Below are positions 1-7,864 of a stretch of DNA of 64,000 bases, piece after piece. This DNA comes from Clostridia bacterium (GTDB taxonomy: Bacteria > Bacillota > Clostridia > Oscillospirales > Acutalibacteraceae). The position numbers and the translations under genes were made by a program. The stretch is from positions 1 through 64,000 of the forward strand of contig JAFSAC010000008.1 of the NCBI GenBank assembly GCA_017442265.1. Direction: 5' to 3'. Below the pieces are notes generated by a model, which saw only the letters and a list, made by a program, of their open reading frames with translations, made no database searches and was not told the origin of the DNA. How positions within the stretch are numbered: position 1 is the first letter of the stretch; each line of letters starts with the position of its first letter.

Positions 1-27
1 CACGTCTGCCAATTCCATCACACCGGC
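1..27 (-). tRNA. tRNA-Leu, 5' part only (runs off the left edge)
   Basis: Read on the minus strand, bases 27 to 1 give the acceptor and D-arm of a class II leucine tRNA: it begins GCCGGTG, then TGATGGAATTGGCAGACG. The anticodon lies outside the window, so the isoacceptor is unknown. A good promoter and a short hairpin lie just upstream (35-91). Confidence 0.8.
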
Positions 28-34
28 AAATATC

Positions 35-91
35 CACGATGCCTTGTGCGGCATCGTGACCTATTATACAACGATTATTTCAAAAACGCAA
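35..91 (-). promoter_or_regulatory. tRNA-Leu promoter with leader hairpin
   Basis: On the minus strand a TTGCGT (-35, 86-91) is followed after 17 bases by TATAAT (-10, 63-68), a near-consensus sigma-A promoter. Between it and the tRNA is a perfect 9-bp hairpin (35-43 with 50-58, CACGATGCC arms, 6-base loop). The hairpin would sit at or near the 5' end of the precursor. It has no T-tract, so it is not a terminator for this transcript. Confidence 0.65.
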
Positions 92-106
92 GGGGTTATT
101 TAAAAT

Positions 107-1123
107 TTACAGCGGGGTGATATTCACCACCCGGAACCCGTCTCCCGCCCGCCGACAGGCGATGTGGTACGCGGTTTTGAAGGTGCTGCTGTCATACGTA
201 CGGCTAACCACAAAATCGAAGGACACGTCCACCGTGAAATATTCCTCACTCCACGCAACCGGCGACTCCACCTTCATATTTTGAAACTCCACCGAGCGGT
301 GCTGGTTATACCATTTGCGGTCATAAGCACGAACCCACCGGGTAAAAGGAGTATTGCTTTCAAGCAATGCCTGCAATTCACTGTACTCCACATCGTTACT
401 GATGTAGCACGCATAGGTGCGGGCGGCCTTTTCCGCAAAAGCGGTAAGGGTCGCCGTATCCGCCGCCGACACCGGGGCGGTCACCTGTACCGATCCGTCC
501 TTCAGGGTGGTGAGCACCGGGGACGCCCCGTTTTGGAGGGTCACCTCCGGCGGCAACAGTGTCTTGACCCGATAGGTAGACAGGGTCGGCAGGGTGCCGC
601 TCAACCCTTCAAATCCGGAAGCGGTCACCGGCTCGCCCTCCCGGTACCCCGACAAGGCCACTCCGTTCACCAGCGGCTCTGCCGGAGAAACAAAGGTCGT
701 CTCCGCTCCGAATTCCCAATCGGAGAATACCCGGTAGCCGCCCTTTTCCGCTTTTTCCAACGTGAGCGAACCGTATTTTTGGTTGCTTTCGTATACGTCA
801 TAAACCAGCCGCCCGTCCGACTCCTCCTTCAGGGCATACTGCCACTGTCCGTCGCCGGCACGGTATCTTTCATTCAAATAATCAATATACGCATCCTTCG
901 TATTGATCGCATCAAAGGGGAAATCGCTGTCGGCGAGAATTTTCTCGGTTTTCCCACTGTGCAGAGCGGCAAAATAGGCATCCATAGCCCCGGCGGGATG
1001 ATTCTGTTCATATCGCTGTAAATACCCACGGAAAATGAGCAGACCCACCGCAATCAGCACCGCATACAATACGATAAGTCCGATCAGCACCACCCGAAAG
1101 GAAGGACGTTTTCCCTTTTTCAT
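107..1123 (-). CDS. membrane-anchored protein of unknown function
   Basis: Predicted 338 aa. A basic N-terminus is followed by one strong membrane segment at about residues 11-31; the rest, about 300 residues, should lie outside the cytoplasm. I recognise no catalytic motif. The start ATG overlaps the stop of the upstream phosphodiester glycosidase-like gene (ATGA), with a GGAGGG ribosome site 8 bases before it. The two are therefore translationally coupled, and nrdR may belong to the same transcript. The C-terminal part looks like a mixed alpha/beta domain with a VVNITPL end. The role may be in envelope or exopolysaccharide metabolism, judged only from the partner. Confidence 0.8.
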   Translation of the reverse strand: MKKGKRPSFRVVLIGLIVLYAVLIAVGLLIFRGYLQRYEQNHPAGAMDAYFAALHSGKTEKILADSDFPFDAINTKDAYIDYLNERYRAGDGQWQYALKEESDGRLVYDVYESNQKYGSLTLEKAEKGGYRVFSDWEFGAETTFVSPAEPLVNGVALSGYREGEPVTASGFEGLSGTLPTLSTYRVKTLLPPEVTLQNGASPVLTTLKDGSVQVTAPVSAADTATLTAFAEKAARTYACYISNDVEYSELQALLESNTPFTRWVRAYDRKWYNQHRSVEFQNMKVESPVAWSEEYFTVDVSFDFVVSRTYDSSTFKTAYHIACRRAGDGFRVVNITPL

Positions 1124-2121
1124 TCCGCTTCCCTCCTCACCAGAAAACTGGTCGGCAGGTCCCGGGAACCGTACAGACTCGCACAGTAATTCACGTGCTC
1201 CCCCTCGTAGATCATAAGGGTGGAGGAACCGCCGTCGAGGTTCGCGGCGTTAATGGCGCCGTACTGCTGCATCACCTGCTGGCAATCCTTGTAACTGGCC
1301 CCCAGACTGTGCGATTGCCGTCCGTCGATCACCAACATCAGCACGGCTCCGTCCGCCCGCTGACCGATCGCAGTGCGGGGGTTTAAGCCCCCGCCGGTAC
1401 CGGCCACCGGCGCCGCTTCGCCGTTCACCAACAGCACCGGCCCGAAGCTCACCGCCTCCCGGATGCCTTTGTCCAGCGCCGTTTGCGCGGTCATATTGCC
1501 GACGATCAGTTTTCCGTTGCCGTCAAAACCGATCACGGTGCTGGACTTGGACGGCGACCCAAATACCAGCTTCCCACCGCTGATCACGATACCGATCGGG
1601 GTGCCGCCGTTACCGAATCCGTTTTCATCCTCAAAGCCGCCGGCGTTGATGCCGGCAATGGCATTGTTGTTTTTCACCAGATTATCCAGCGTCTGTCCCG
1701 GACGTCCGTCGTACGGACCGGGGGTGCCGATAAACAACCGGGTCGGGTCCTTGACGATCATCATTTTTCCTTTGTAGGTCGCTCCCACCACGTCCTCGAT
1801 CACCAGCGACGGCGTTTCCGGGTCGGGTGCGACCGGGGTGAGTACCGTGTCGTCGGTCTGCATATCGGTTTCGATCACCGCATTGCGCTGACGGATAGCG
1901 GCGATCTCCTCATCCGAAAAATGCATCTGCGCCAAAAATTTCAGCGCGCTCGTTTCCATAACGGTGGTGACAAACAGGTCCCGTGCCCGTCCGGACGGAC
2001 CGTGGCACACCACCGCGATCGCACCGAGGAGAGCGACAAGAATACCAAGCAGGGTGACACCGATCACCGCAAAGGTGCGCCCCACCGTTTGTGCTATCGG
2101 ATTCTTTTTTGCGTGCTTCAT
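1120..2121 (-). CDS. phosphodiester glycosidase family (NAGPA-domain) membrane protein
   Basis: Predicted 333 aa. One N-terminal membrane segment at about residues 15-38 precedes a C-terminal domain with the hallmark motifs of the NAGPA / exopolysaccharide-type phosphodiester glycosidase family: NAGGF, GLNPRTAIG, DGRQ and NLDGGSS. Family members hydrolyse phosphodiester-linked N-acetylglucosamine or act on exported polysaccharide; substrate here is unknown. The domain should face outside. It starts 34 bases after nrdR with a GGGGGG-type ribosome site, and its stop overlaps the next gene, giving a probable nrdR-NAGPA-unknown operon on the minus strand. Confidence 0.85.
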   Translation of the reverse strand: MKHAKKNPIAQTVGRTFAVIGVTLLGILVALLGAIAVVCHGPSGRARDLFVTTVMETSALKFLAQMHFSDEEIAAIRQRNAVIETDMQTDDTVLTPVAPDPETPSLVIEDVVGATYKGKMMIVKDPTRLFIGTPGPYDGRPGQTLDNLVKNNNAIAGINAGGFEDENGFGNGGTPIGIVISGGKLVFGSPSKSSTVIGFDGNGKLIVGNMTAQTALDKGIREAVSFGPVLLVNGEAAPVAGTGGGLNPRTAIGQRADGAVLMLVIDGRQSHSLGASYKDCQQVMQQYGAINAANLDGGSSTLMIYEGEHVNYCASLYGSRDLPTSFLVRREAE

Positions 2122-2155
2122 CGGTATCCCCCCTTTTCCTCATTTTTTCAAAAAA

Positions 2156-2611
2156 TCAGCCGTTTTCGAGCAGCTTGTTGATCGCCTCGTGGAAGGAGTT
2201 GATGTCCTTAAACTGGCGATAAACTGACGCAAACCGCACGTAGGCGACGTCGTCGATCTTCATCAGCTTTTCCATAGCGTATTCGCCGATTTTGGTGCTG
2301 GTCACTTCCCGTTCCAGCGAGTTTTGCAGTTGATTTTCAATATCATCCACCGCTTTTTCCAGCACCGATAACGCGACCGGCCGCTTTTCACACGCACGGA
2401 TGAGTCCGTTGAGCAATTTGACCCGGTCAAACGCTTCCCGAGACTTGTCCTTTTTCACCACCACGATCGGCAGATGTTCAATGATCTCGTAGGTGGTAAA
2501 CCGCTGAGCGCACTTAAGACATTCCCGCCGGCGGCGGATGCGGTTTCCTTCGTCGGTGGAGCGGGAATCCACCACCTTGCTTTCCTCATACCCGCAAAAC
2601 GGACATTTCAT
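2156..2611 (-). CDS. nrdR: transcriptional repressor NrdR
   Basis: Predicted 151 aa, the normal NrdR length. It opens MKCPFCGY with a four-cysteine zinc ribbon (CPFC...CLKC) followed by an ATP-cone domain (residues about 50-140). NrdR represses ribonucleotide reductase genes when ATP/dATP is bound. I chose the ATG at 2611 over a longer frame because it has a GGGAGG ribosome site about 8 bases upstream and matches the universal MxCPFC start. No NrdR box is obvious next to it, and no nrd genes lie in the window. Confidence 0.95.
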   Translation of the reverse strand: MKCPFCGYEESKVVDSRSTDEGNRIRRRRECLKCAQRFTTYEIIEHLPIVVVKKDKSREAFDRVKLLNGLIRACEKRPVALSVLEKAVDDIENQLQNSLEREVTSTKIGEYAMEKLMKIDDVAYVRFASVYRQFKDINSFHEAINKLLENG

Positions 2612-2797
2612 CGGGGTTAACCTCCCTTTTTTCGATGTCGCCGAACGTGACGGCAATTTTATTTATTTTATCATAAAAAATTCCTCACTGCAAGCACCGA
2701 GCAAGGGTTATGGGTATACTTTTTCAAAAAGTACTGTTCATTTGAAAAAAATTGCGGTATACTGATACTGTAAAAACTGTTGAAAGGACGTTTTATA

Positions 2798-3202
2798 ATG
2801 AGAATGGGATGTTTTACTATGGCATTACTGGTTTTAGCCACCCTGATGCTGTTCGTTTTTGTCGCCTGCGGTGACGCCGACAAACCGGCCGACACCGACA
2901 TTACCTCCACCACCGTGAAAACCGCCGCCCCGACCACCGCTTTACCGTCGGTCGGCTGGATCACCGCCGATTCGTTGCGGGTGCGCGGCGGCGCCGGGCT
3001 GTCCTTTGAGGTGATCGGCGGGATCACCGGCGGTGAGCGGGTACAGATCACCGGCAAAACCGGCGACTGGTACGCAATCCGCTTCGGCGATACGATCGGG
3101 TACGTGAGTGCCCAGTACGTCGGCTTCACCGACCCGGCGACCACCACCGCCGCGACCACAGCCGTCACCACCGTTGCCACCACGGCGGCCACCACCGCTT
3201 AA
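2798..3202 (+). CDS. SH3-domain lipoprotein
   Basis: Predicted 134 aa from the ATG at 2798, which has AAAGGA 9 bases upstream; a TTG 18 bases earlier lies on the ribosome site and is unlikely. A signal peptide ends in a lipobox-like FVAC. A bacterial SH3 domain occupies about residues 50-108 (DSLRVRGGAG, GDWYAIRFGD, GYVSAQYV). The last 25 residues are almost only Thr, Ala and Val, a wall-spanning type tail. It probably binds peptidoglycan or another wall polymer. It is transcribed away from nrdR. Confidence 0.85.
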   Translation: MRMGCFTMALLVLATLMLFVFVACGDADKPADTDITSTTVKTAAPTTALPSVGWITADSLRVRGGAGLSFEVIGGITGGERVQITGKTGDWYAIRFGDTIGYVSAQYVGFTDPATTTAATTAVTTVATTAATTA

Positions 3203-3350
3203 AAATTTCAAAATTTTTTAAGCTGAAATATCCGCCTTTTCCCTTTTTTGAACCGGTCTTTTTCGGACAAACTACTATTGTTGAACTGCGCTTTTTCGGT
3301 TCAACAAAATCAGTTTGCAACCAAAAACGACCGAAAAAGGAGGGAATTTG

Positions 3351-3590
3351 ATGAAAAAACACGCGATTTTGGTGATTTCCGGCGTGCTGTTATCCCTTTG
3401 TCTGCTGTTTACCGGCTGTGGCGAAGGCCAGGGCGCGGAGGATACCGGCGAGGACGGCAAGGTGGCTAACGGCGACCGCACCTCCCACTCCACCACCAAA
3501 CAATCGGATATGCTGGAGGGGGACGACACCCGTTCCACTATGGACGACCGTATTGGGGATATGATCGGCGACGATTCGATGATTCCGTAA
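3351..3590 (+). CDS. small lipoprotein
   Basis: Predicted 79 aa. The ATG at 3351 has an AAAGGAGGG site 7 bases upstream. The N-terminus is a clear lipoprotein signal (MKKHAILVIS..., lipobox LFTGC); the remaining 55 residues are acidic and hydrophilic (many Asp, Gly, Met, Ser, Thr) with no recognised domain. A strong terminator follows 8 bases after the stop. Function unknown. Confidence 0.75.
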   Translation: MKKHAILVISGVLLSLCLLFTGCGEGQGAEDTGEDGKVANGDRTSHSTTKQSDMLEGDDTRSTMDDRIGDMIGDDSMIP

Positions 3591-3597
3591 TAAAAAA

Positions 3598-3623
3598 GAC
3601 GACCCGGGAGGGTCGTCTTTTTT
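3598..3623. terminator. rho-independent terminator
   Basis: A perfect 8-bp stem GACGACCC / GGGTCGTC with a four-base loop and six T residues on the plus side; A residues precede it, so it can also work on the minus strand. It ends the small lipoprotein gene. Confidence 0.9.
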
Positions 3624-3681
3624 ATTACGGATAATTTATCCCACCTGCGGGAAAACTACCCTTGAGAAAGGGTGATAACCG

Positions 3682-3882
3682 ATGGAAAAACGGGAAATTC
3701 AAAAACCGAAGCCCAAAAAAGACGAATTTGAAAAACAGCCGCTTGTGTCCCCCATTGTCGCCGCCGACTGCCGGGTGATGCAGGAGCAGGGACGGGACGG
3801 CATTCTCTCGGACGTGCTGGGAAGCTACACCGGCACCCCTGCCGACCGTACCCAGCCGGAGCAGGACGCCGACGATCTGTGA
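3682..3882 (+). CDS. small hydrophilic protein of unknown function
   Basis: Predicted 66 aa. It starts 14 bases after a GAAAGGG site and ends just before a terminator, so it is a plausible independent small gene. It is highly charged (KREIQKPKPKKDEFEK start, acidic EQDADDL end) and has no membrane segment or known motif. It is convergent with the PrsA-like gene downstream. Confidence 0.6.
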   Translation: MEKREIQKPKPKKDEFEKQPLVSPIVAADCRVMQEQGRDGILSDVLGSYTGTPADRTQPEQDADDL

Positions 3883-3890
3883 AAATAAAA

Positions 3891-3919
3891 GCACCGACAG
3901 AAACCTGTCGGTGCTTTTT
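3891..3919. terminator. bidirectional terminator between convergent genes
   Basis: A 10-bp perfect stem GCACCGACAG / CTGTCGGTGC with an AAAC loop, T-run on the plus side and A-rich on the other. It lies between the 66-aa gene and the convergent PrsA/SurA-like gene. Confidence 0.9.
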
Positions 3920-3922
3920 CAC

Positions 3923-5002
3923 TTATTGCTGCACGAATTTCTTGGGGTTGCAGATACGGTAGGCGGTTTTGTTCACCTCGTAGGTCAGCGTTTTCGCATA
4001 GTCGCTGATCTCCTTGTCAAACTCCTCGTATTTCAGCGACATCAGAATGTTCTGACGGCTGTCCGCAAAATAGTTCTCATACCCCTCGCCCTTTTCGGGA
4101 TCCAGCCGCAGGATGAGCGCCGCCGTCAAGGTGGTGCCGCCGGCGGAATAGGTCACGATCTGCGCCTTACCTTCCGGAACGCCCTTCACCGCTTTGGCAA
4201 GATCCTCGTCCGAGGCGTTTTTCATATCCACGTCCTGGCGGGTGTCGGAATCCTTCAGGTCGGCGAGTTCTTTCTCTTTGGAGGTGCTGATATCGTAATT
4301 GTACTGGGCGATCACCTTGTTGAAGTCGCCGCCCTTATTGTACATATCCAGATACTTCTGCAGGGTGTCTTTGGTTTCCTTCTGCTTGTCGGCGGTAAAC
4401 TCTTTTTTATCGCTATCCACCATGGGGATCGAGATCATCTTATAGCTCAGGTAATTATCATCAAAATATTTACGGATGTCCGCTTCCGCTACCGGGGAGG
4501 AACCATCCTTGTCATACCGGGAGAGGAACAAGGCCAGCTCGTTGCGGTAGTACGCCATACACATCGCGGTGTAATGCTCTTTGTTCACGCCGAAGGTGAG
4601 CAGTTCCTCTTCGGTGACCGCATCCACCATTTCCTGCGCCTGCTTGGTCAGCTCGTCGCTGAACTTGACCCCCGCTTCGGCGATCTTATTTTCCAGCGCC
4701 TTCTGCCGAATAATGGTATCTACCGTCTGAAGCTTCAGATACTCGTCCAGCTTCACCTTTTTCTCATCCTCGCCGTAGGTATATTCCTCCGCCCAGATGT
4801 CGGTACCGTACTGCTCGTAGTAATACAAGCCGCCGTTATAATACGCCTGCTGGAAGCCGTCCAGCAGATACGCAAGATACTCGCCGGTCGGATAATCTTT
4901 TCCGTCTACCGTGATCGCCACTTCGGGGGTGGAACAACCGGCAAAGGATACCAGCATCACCACCGCCATAGCGGCACAAAGCAACTTTTTCATCGTTTTC
5001 AA
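3923..5002 (-). CDS. SurA/PrsA-like foldase lipoprotein
   Basis: Predicted 359 aa. Lipoprotein signal with lipobox VSFAGC, followed by a long alpha-helical region resembling the SurA N-terminal / PrsA chaperone domain (VDTIIRQKALENKIAEAG, then a long helix bundle). No canonical parvulin active-site signature is obvious, so it may be a chaperone without isomerase activity. I prefer the TTG at 5002: AGGAGG lies 8 bases before it, against 17 bases for the in-frame ATG at 4993. It would act on the outer face of the membrane in folding secreted proteins. It is a monocistronic minus-strand gene. Confidence 0.8.
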   Translation of the reverse strand: MKTMKKLLCAAMAVVMLVSFAGCSTPEVAITVDGKDYPTGEYLAYLLDGFQQAYYNGGLYYYEQYGTDIWAEEYTYGEDEKKVKLDEYLKLQTVDTIIRQKALENKIAEAGVKFSDELTKQAQEMVDAVTEEELLTFGVNKEHYTAMCMAYYRNELALFLSRYDKDGSSPVAEADIRKYFDDNYLSYKMISIPMVDSDKKEFTADKQKETKDTLQKYLDMYNKGGDFNKVIAQYNYDISTSKEKELADLKDSDTRQDVDMKNASDEDLAKAVKGVPEGKAQIVTYSAGGTTLTAALILRLDPEKGEGYENYFADSRQNILMSLKYEEFDKEISDYAKTLTYEVNKTAYRICNPKKFVQQ

Positions 5003-5086
5003 GGTCTTATCCTCCTTTGGTGCAATTCGTTTTTTTATTATACCAAACATTTTTGCGGTTGTCCATAAATTTTATCAGGAAAGGGG

Positions 5087-5115
5087 TGGTATAATCGAAT
5101 TTTATATGTTATAAT
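5087..5115 (+). promoter_or_regulatory. two extended -10 promoters upstream of transketolase
   Basis: Two extended -10 elements lie 20 bases apart on the plus strand: TGGTATAAT (5087-5095) and TGTTATAAT (5107-5115). Neither has a good -35. They would give nested starts for the tkt operon. Confidence 0.55.
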
Positions 5116-5190
5116 AGGCGTAAATTGAGAGGGGGACGGTCGTTTTCTGTCCCTTTCCAGCCAAAATGCAAGACAAGGAGACTATGCAGT

Positions 5191-6036
5191 ATGGATGCAA
5201 CCACCAAACGGCAACTGGAATTTGAGGCGCTGAAAATCCGCCTGGCGGTGATCGAAGGAACCTATCACGCCAAATGCGGCCACCCGGGCGGCGCGCTCTC
5301 GATCGCCGATATGCTGAGCTATCTGTATTTCCGCGAGATGAACATTCGTCCTAATGACCCGAAATGGGAGGACCGGGACCGCTTCGTGCTGTCCAAAGGA
5401 CACGCCGCACCGGCGCTGTACGGGGTGTTGGCCGCCCGCGGGTTTATTTCGGAGGACTTGATTCCCACCCTGCGGCACACCGGCTCTATCCTCCAGGGTC
5501 ACCCGGATATGAAGGGGATCCCCGGGGTGGATATGTCCACCGGCTCGCTCGGACAAGGGATTTCCGCCGCCGCCGGTATAGCGCTGGGCGCAAAACTCTC
5601 CGGCAAGGATTTCCGCACCTACGCGATCCTCGGTGACGGCGAATTAGAGGAAGGCCAGGTTTGGGAAGCGGCGATGTTCGCCGGTCATAAAAAACTGGAT
5701 AACCTCTGCGTGATCGTGGACAACAACAATCTGCAGATCGACGGCTGTCTGGAAGAAGTGAACTCTCCCCTGCCGATCCCGGAAAAGTTTGCCGCTTTTA
5801 ATTTCCACGTCATTGAGATCGACGCACACGACTTCGACCAGATCGAAAAAGCGCTGAATGAGGCGCGCACCGTCAAGGGCAAACCCACCGCCATTATCCA
5901 GAAGAGTGTCAAAGGCCGTGGCGTTTCGTATATGGAAAACCAGGTTTCCTGGCACGGCAAGGCGCCGAACGCGGAAGAGTATGAGATCGCGAAAAAAGAA
6001 CTGTTGACCGCTCTGGCGGCATATAAGGAGGGCTGA
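5191..6036 (+). CDS. transketolase, N-terminal (thiamine diphosphate-binding) subunit
   Basis: Predicted 281 aa. The ATG at 5191 has AAGGAG 10 bases upstream; the frame upstream has no ribosome site. It contains GHPGGALS near the N-terminus, the SKGHAAPALYG segment and the ThDP motif GDGELEEGQ ... NNNLQIDG. This is the N-terminal half of transketolase, made as a separate chain. With the next gene (3 bases apart) it should form the enzyme that moves two-carbon units between sugar phosphates in the non-oxidative pentose phosphate pathway, in the cytoplasm. Splitting of transketolase into two adjacent genes is common in archaea and many Firmicutes. Confidence 0.93.
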   Translation: MDATTKRQLEFEALKIRLAVIEGTYHAKCGHPGGALSIADMLSYLYFREMNIRPNDPKWEDRDRFVLSKGHAAPALYGVLAARGFISEDLIPTLRHTGSILQGHPDMKGIPGVDMSTGSLGQGISAAAGIALGAKLSGKDFRTYAILGDGELEEGQVWEAAMFAGHKKLDNLCVIVDNNNLQIDGCLEEVNSPLPIPEKFAAFNFHVIEIDAHDFDQIEKALNEARTVKGKPTAIIQKSVKGRGVSYMENQVSWHGKAPNAEEYEIAKKELLTALAAYKEG

Positions 6037-6038
6037 TC

Positions 6039-6986
6039 ATGGCTGAAGTAAAAACGATCGCTACCCGTGACAGCTACGGCTCCGAACTGGTGGCTCTGGG
6101 CGCCGAGGACGAGCGCATTATCGTCATGGATGCGGACCTTTCCGCCGCCACCAAAACCGCCGGCTTCCGCAAAGCGTTCCCCGACCGGTTTATCAATGCC
6201 GGTATCGCCGAAGCGAATATGATGGGGGTCGCCGCCGGTCTTTCCACCACCGGCAAGATCGTGTTTGCCTCCTCCTTCGCAATGTTCGCCTCCGGGCGTG
6301 CGTTCGAGCAGGTACGTAACTCGATCGGTTATCCGCATTTGAACGTCAAGATCGGTGCCACCCACGCCGGCATTTCGGTCGGCGAGGACGGGGCGACCCA
6401 CCAGTGCTGTGAGGATATTGCGCTGATGCGGAGCATCCCCGGTATGACCATTTTGAATCCCGCCGACGATACCGAAACCCGCAAGGCGATCCGTGCCGCC
6501 GTGGCGCTGAGTGGCCCGGTGTATCTCCGGTTCGGTCGGTTGGCGGTGCCGGTACTGTTTGACGATTCGTATAAGTTTGAGATCGGCAAAGGGGTCACCC
6601 TAAAGGAAGGCACCGACGTCACCATTGTCGCCACCGGTCTTATGGTGGGTGAAGCGCTGACCGCCGCCGAACTGCTCAAAAACGAGGGCGTCTCCGCCCG
6701 GGTCATCAATATGGCGACCATTAAGCCGCTGGATCGTGACATTCTGATAAACGCCGCCCGGGAAACCGGTGCGATCGTCACCGCGGAGGAACACAGTATT
6801 CTCGGCGGACTCGGCGGTGCGGTAGCAGAACTGCTCAGCGAAACGGTACCCACCCCGGTGATGCGGGTAGGTGTCGAGGACAGATTCGGACAGTCCGGCC
6901 CGGCGAAAGAGCTGTTAAAGCTGTACGGTCTTTGCGCAGAAAACATTGTCGCCAAAGCCAAAGCCGCTATTGCTCTCAAAAAATAA
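6039..6986 (+). CDS. transketolase, C-terminal (pyrimidine-binding) subunit
   Basis: Predicted 315 aa, beginning 3 bases after the N-terminal subunit stop, with AAGGAGG inside the end of that gene. It carries the transketolase pyrimidine-binding domain (GIAEANMMGVAAGL, THAGISVGEDGATHQC) and the C-terminal domain (EEHSILGGLGGAVAE). The conserved Glu of the GIAEANM motif is the residue that activates thiamine diphosphate in the family. It is the partner of the preceding gene, and translation is likely coupled. Confidence 0.93.
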   Translation: MAEVKTIATRDSYGSELVALGAEDERIIVMDADLSAATKTAGFRKAFPDRFINAGIAEANMMGVAAGLSTTGKIVFASSFAMFASGRAFEQVRNSIGYPHLNVKIGATHAGISVGEDGATHQCCEDIALMRSIPGMTILNPADDTETRKAIRAAVALSGPVYLRFGRLAVPVLFDDSYKFEIGKGVTLKEGTDVTIVATGLMVGEALTAAELLKNEGVSARVINMATIKPLDRDILINAARETGAIVTAEEHSILGGLGGAVAELLSETVPTPVMRVGVEDRFGQSGPAKELLKLYGLCAENIVAKAKAAIALKK

Positions 6987-7041
6987 TTCTGCCTGAAAAT
7001 ACCTCCGTAACAAACGTAAAGTTTCATAAGAATGATGAAAA

Positions 7042-7070
7042 CCTCGATGAAAATTCATCGAGGCTTTTCT
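7042..7070 (+). terminator. terminator after transketolase operon
   Basis: Stem CCTCGATGAA / TTCATCGAGG, 10 bp, with an AA loop (7042-7063), then CTTTTCTT. It ends the plus-strand tkt operon 55 bases after the stop. Confidence 0.85.
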
Positions 7071-7120
7071 TATACCTATTTATCGCAGACGATAAGAGGG
7101 TGTTTTATTTTGTGCACGAA

Positions 7121-7843
7121 TTAATCCCACCAGCAGGCGGACACTTCTTCCCCTTGGCTGTTTACAATATTTCCGTTATTGTCATAATATAAAGGTTCCC
7201 CGGTTCGCCAATCATAAAAAATGGTCTTTTCCACCAAAATGGGCTGAGGCGGTTGCCACGGTTCCGGTATAGGACTGCCGATTTCTTGCTGATCAAACGG
7301 TATATCAGCGCCCGTTGTTGCGGAAGGATTTTCCATTCTTTCTAACTTTTCCTTAGCGAACGAATTGCCTTGATCGGCTGACAACATATACAATTTGATC
7401 GCTTCGACAATGCTTTTTTCTACGCCTTTTCCTTCATAATAGCAATCGGCCAAAGATAATTGTGCAAATGAATCCCCTTGTTCGGCGGAAAGCTTATATA
7501 ACCTGATTGCTTCACGATAATTTTGTTCTACTCCGCGACCGTAAAAATAGCATTCCCCAAGATTTCTTTGTGCGAACGAGTCTCCCTTATCAGCAGCTAA
7601 TTGATAGTAACGAACAGCCGTATAATAGTTGCGTTCAACACCATATCCCGAATAATAGATATTTCCCATAAACGATTGTGCATATGTATTTCCCGCTTGT
7701 GCGGCCATTTCAAACCATTTAGCGGCTTGCGAATAATCTTGTTCGACGTCATCGCCGAAATAATACATATTTGCCAGTTCAACAACGGAATCAATATTTC
7801 CCGATTCGGCGGAAGATCGAATAATAGAAATATCCTTACTCAT
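7121..7843 (-). CDS. Sel1-repeat (SLR) protein
   Basis: Predicted 240 aa. Residues about 14-165 hold four tandem 36-residue Sel1-like repeats (pattern A..G...AQ..LG..Y..G.GVE.NY..A...Y..AA..G), a solenoid for protein-protein contact. The last 60 residues are different: a Pro-rich linker (EPWQPPQP) then an aromatic YDWRTGEPLYYDNNGN segment. No signal peptide, so cytoplasmic. It lies 21 bases after the cohesin gene on the same strand but is clearly more AT-rich than its neighbours, suggesting later acquisition. Partner unknown. Confidence 0.85.
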   Translation of the reverse strand: MSKDISIIRSSAESGNIDSVVELANMYYFGDDVEQDYSQAAKWFEMAAQAGNTYAQSFMGNIYYSGYGVERNYYTAVRYYQLAADKGDSFAQRNLGECYFYGRGVEQNYREAIRLYKLSAEQGDSFAQLSLADCYYEGKGVEKSIVEAIKLYMLSADQGNSFAKEKLERMENPSATTGADIPFDQQEIGSPIPEPWQPPQPILVEKTIFYDWRTGEPLYYDNNGNIVNSQGEEVSACWWD

Positions 7844-7864
7844 GGTATAAACCCCATTATCCTT

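Noticed and set aside
3911-5068. Long plus-strand open frame (385 codons) over the PrsA/SurA-like gene
   Set aside because: It is antisense to a clear lipoprotein gene, has no ribosome site, and its composition (many Leu, Val, Gly, His) is typical of a shadow frame.
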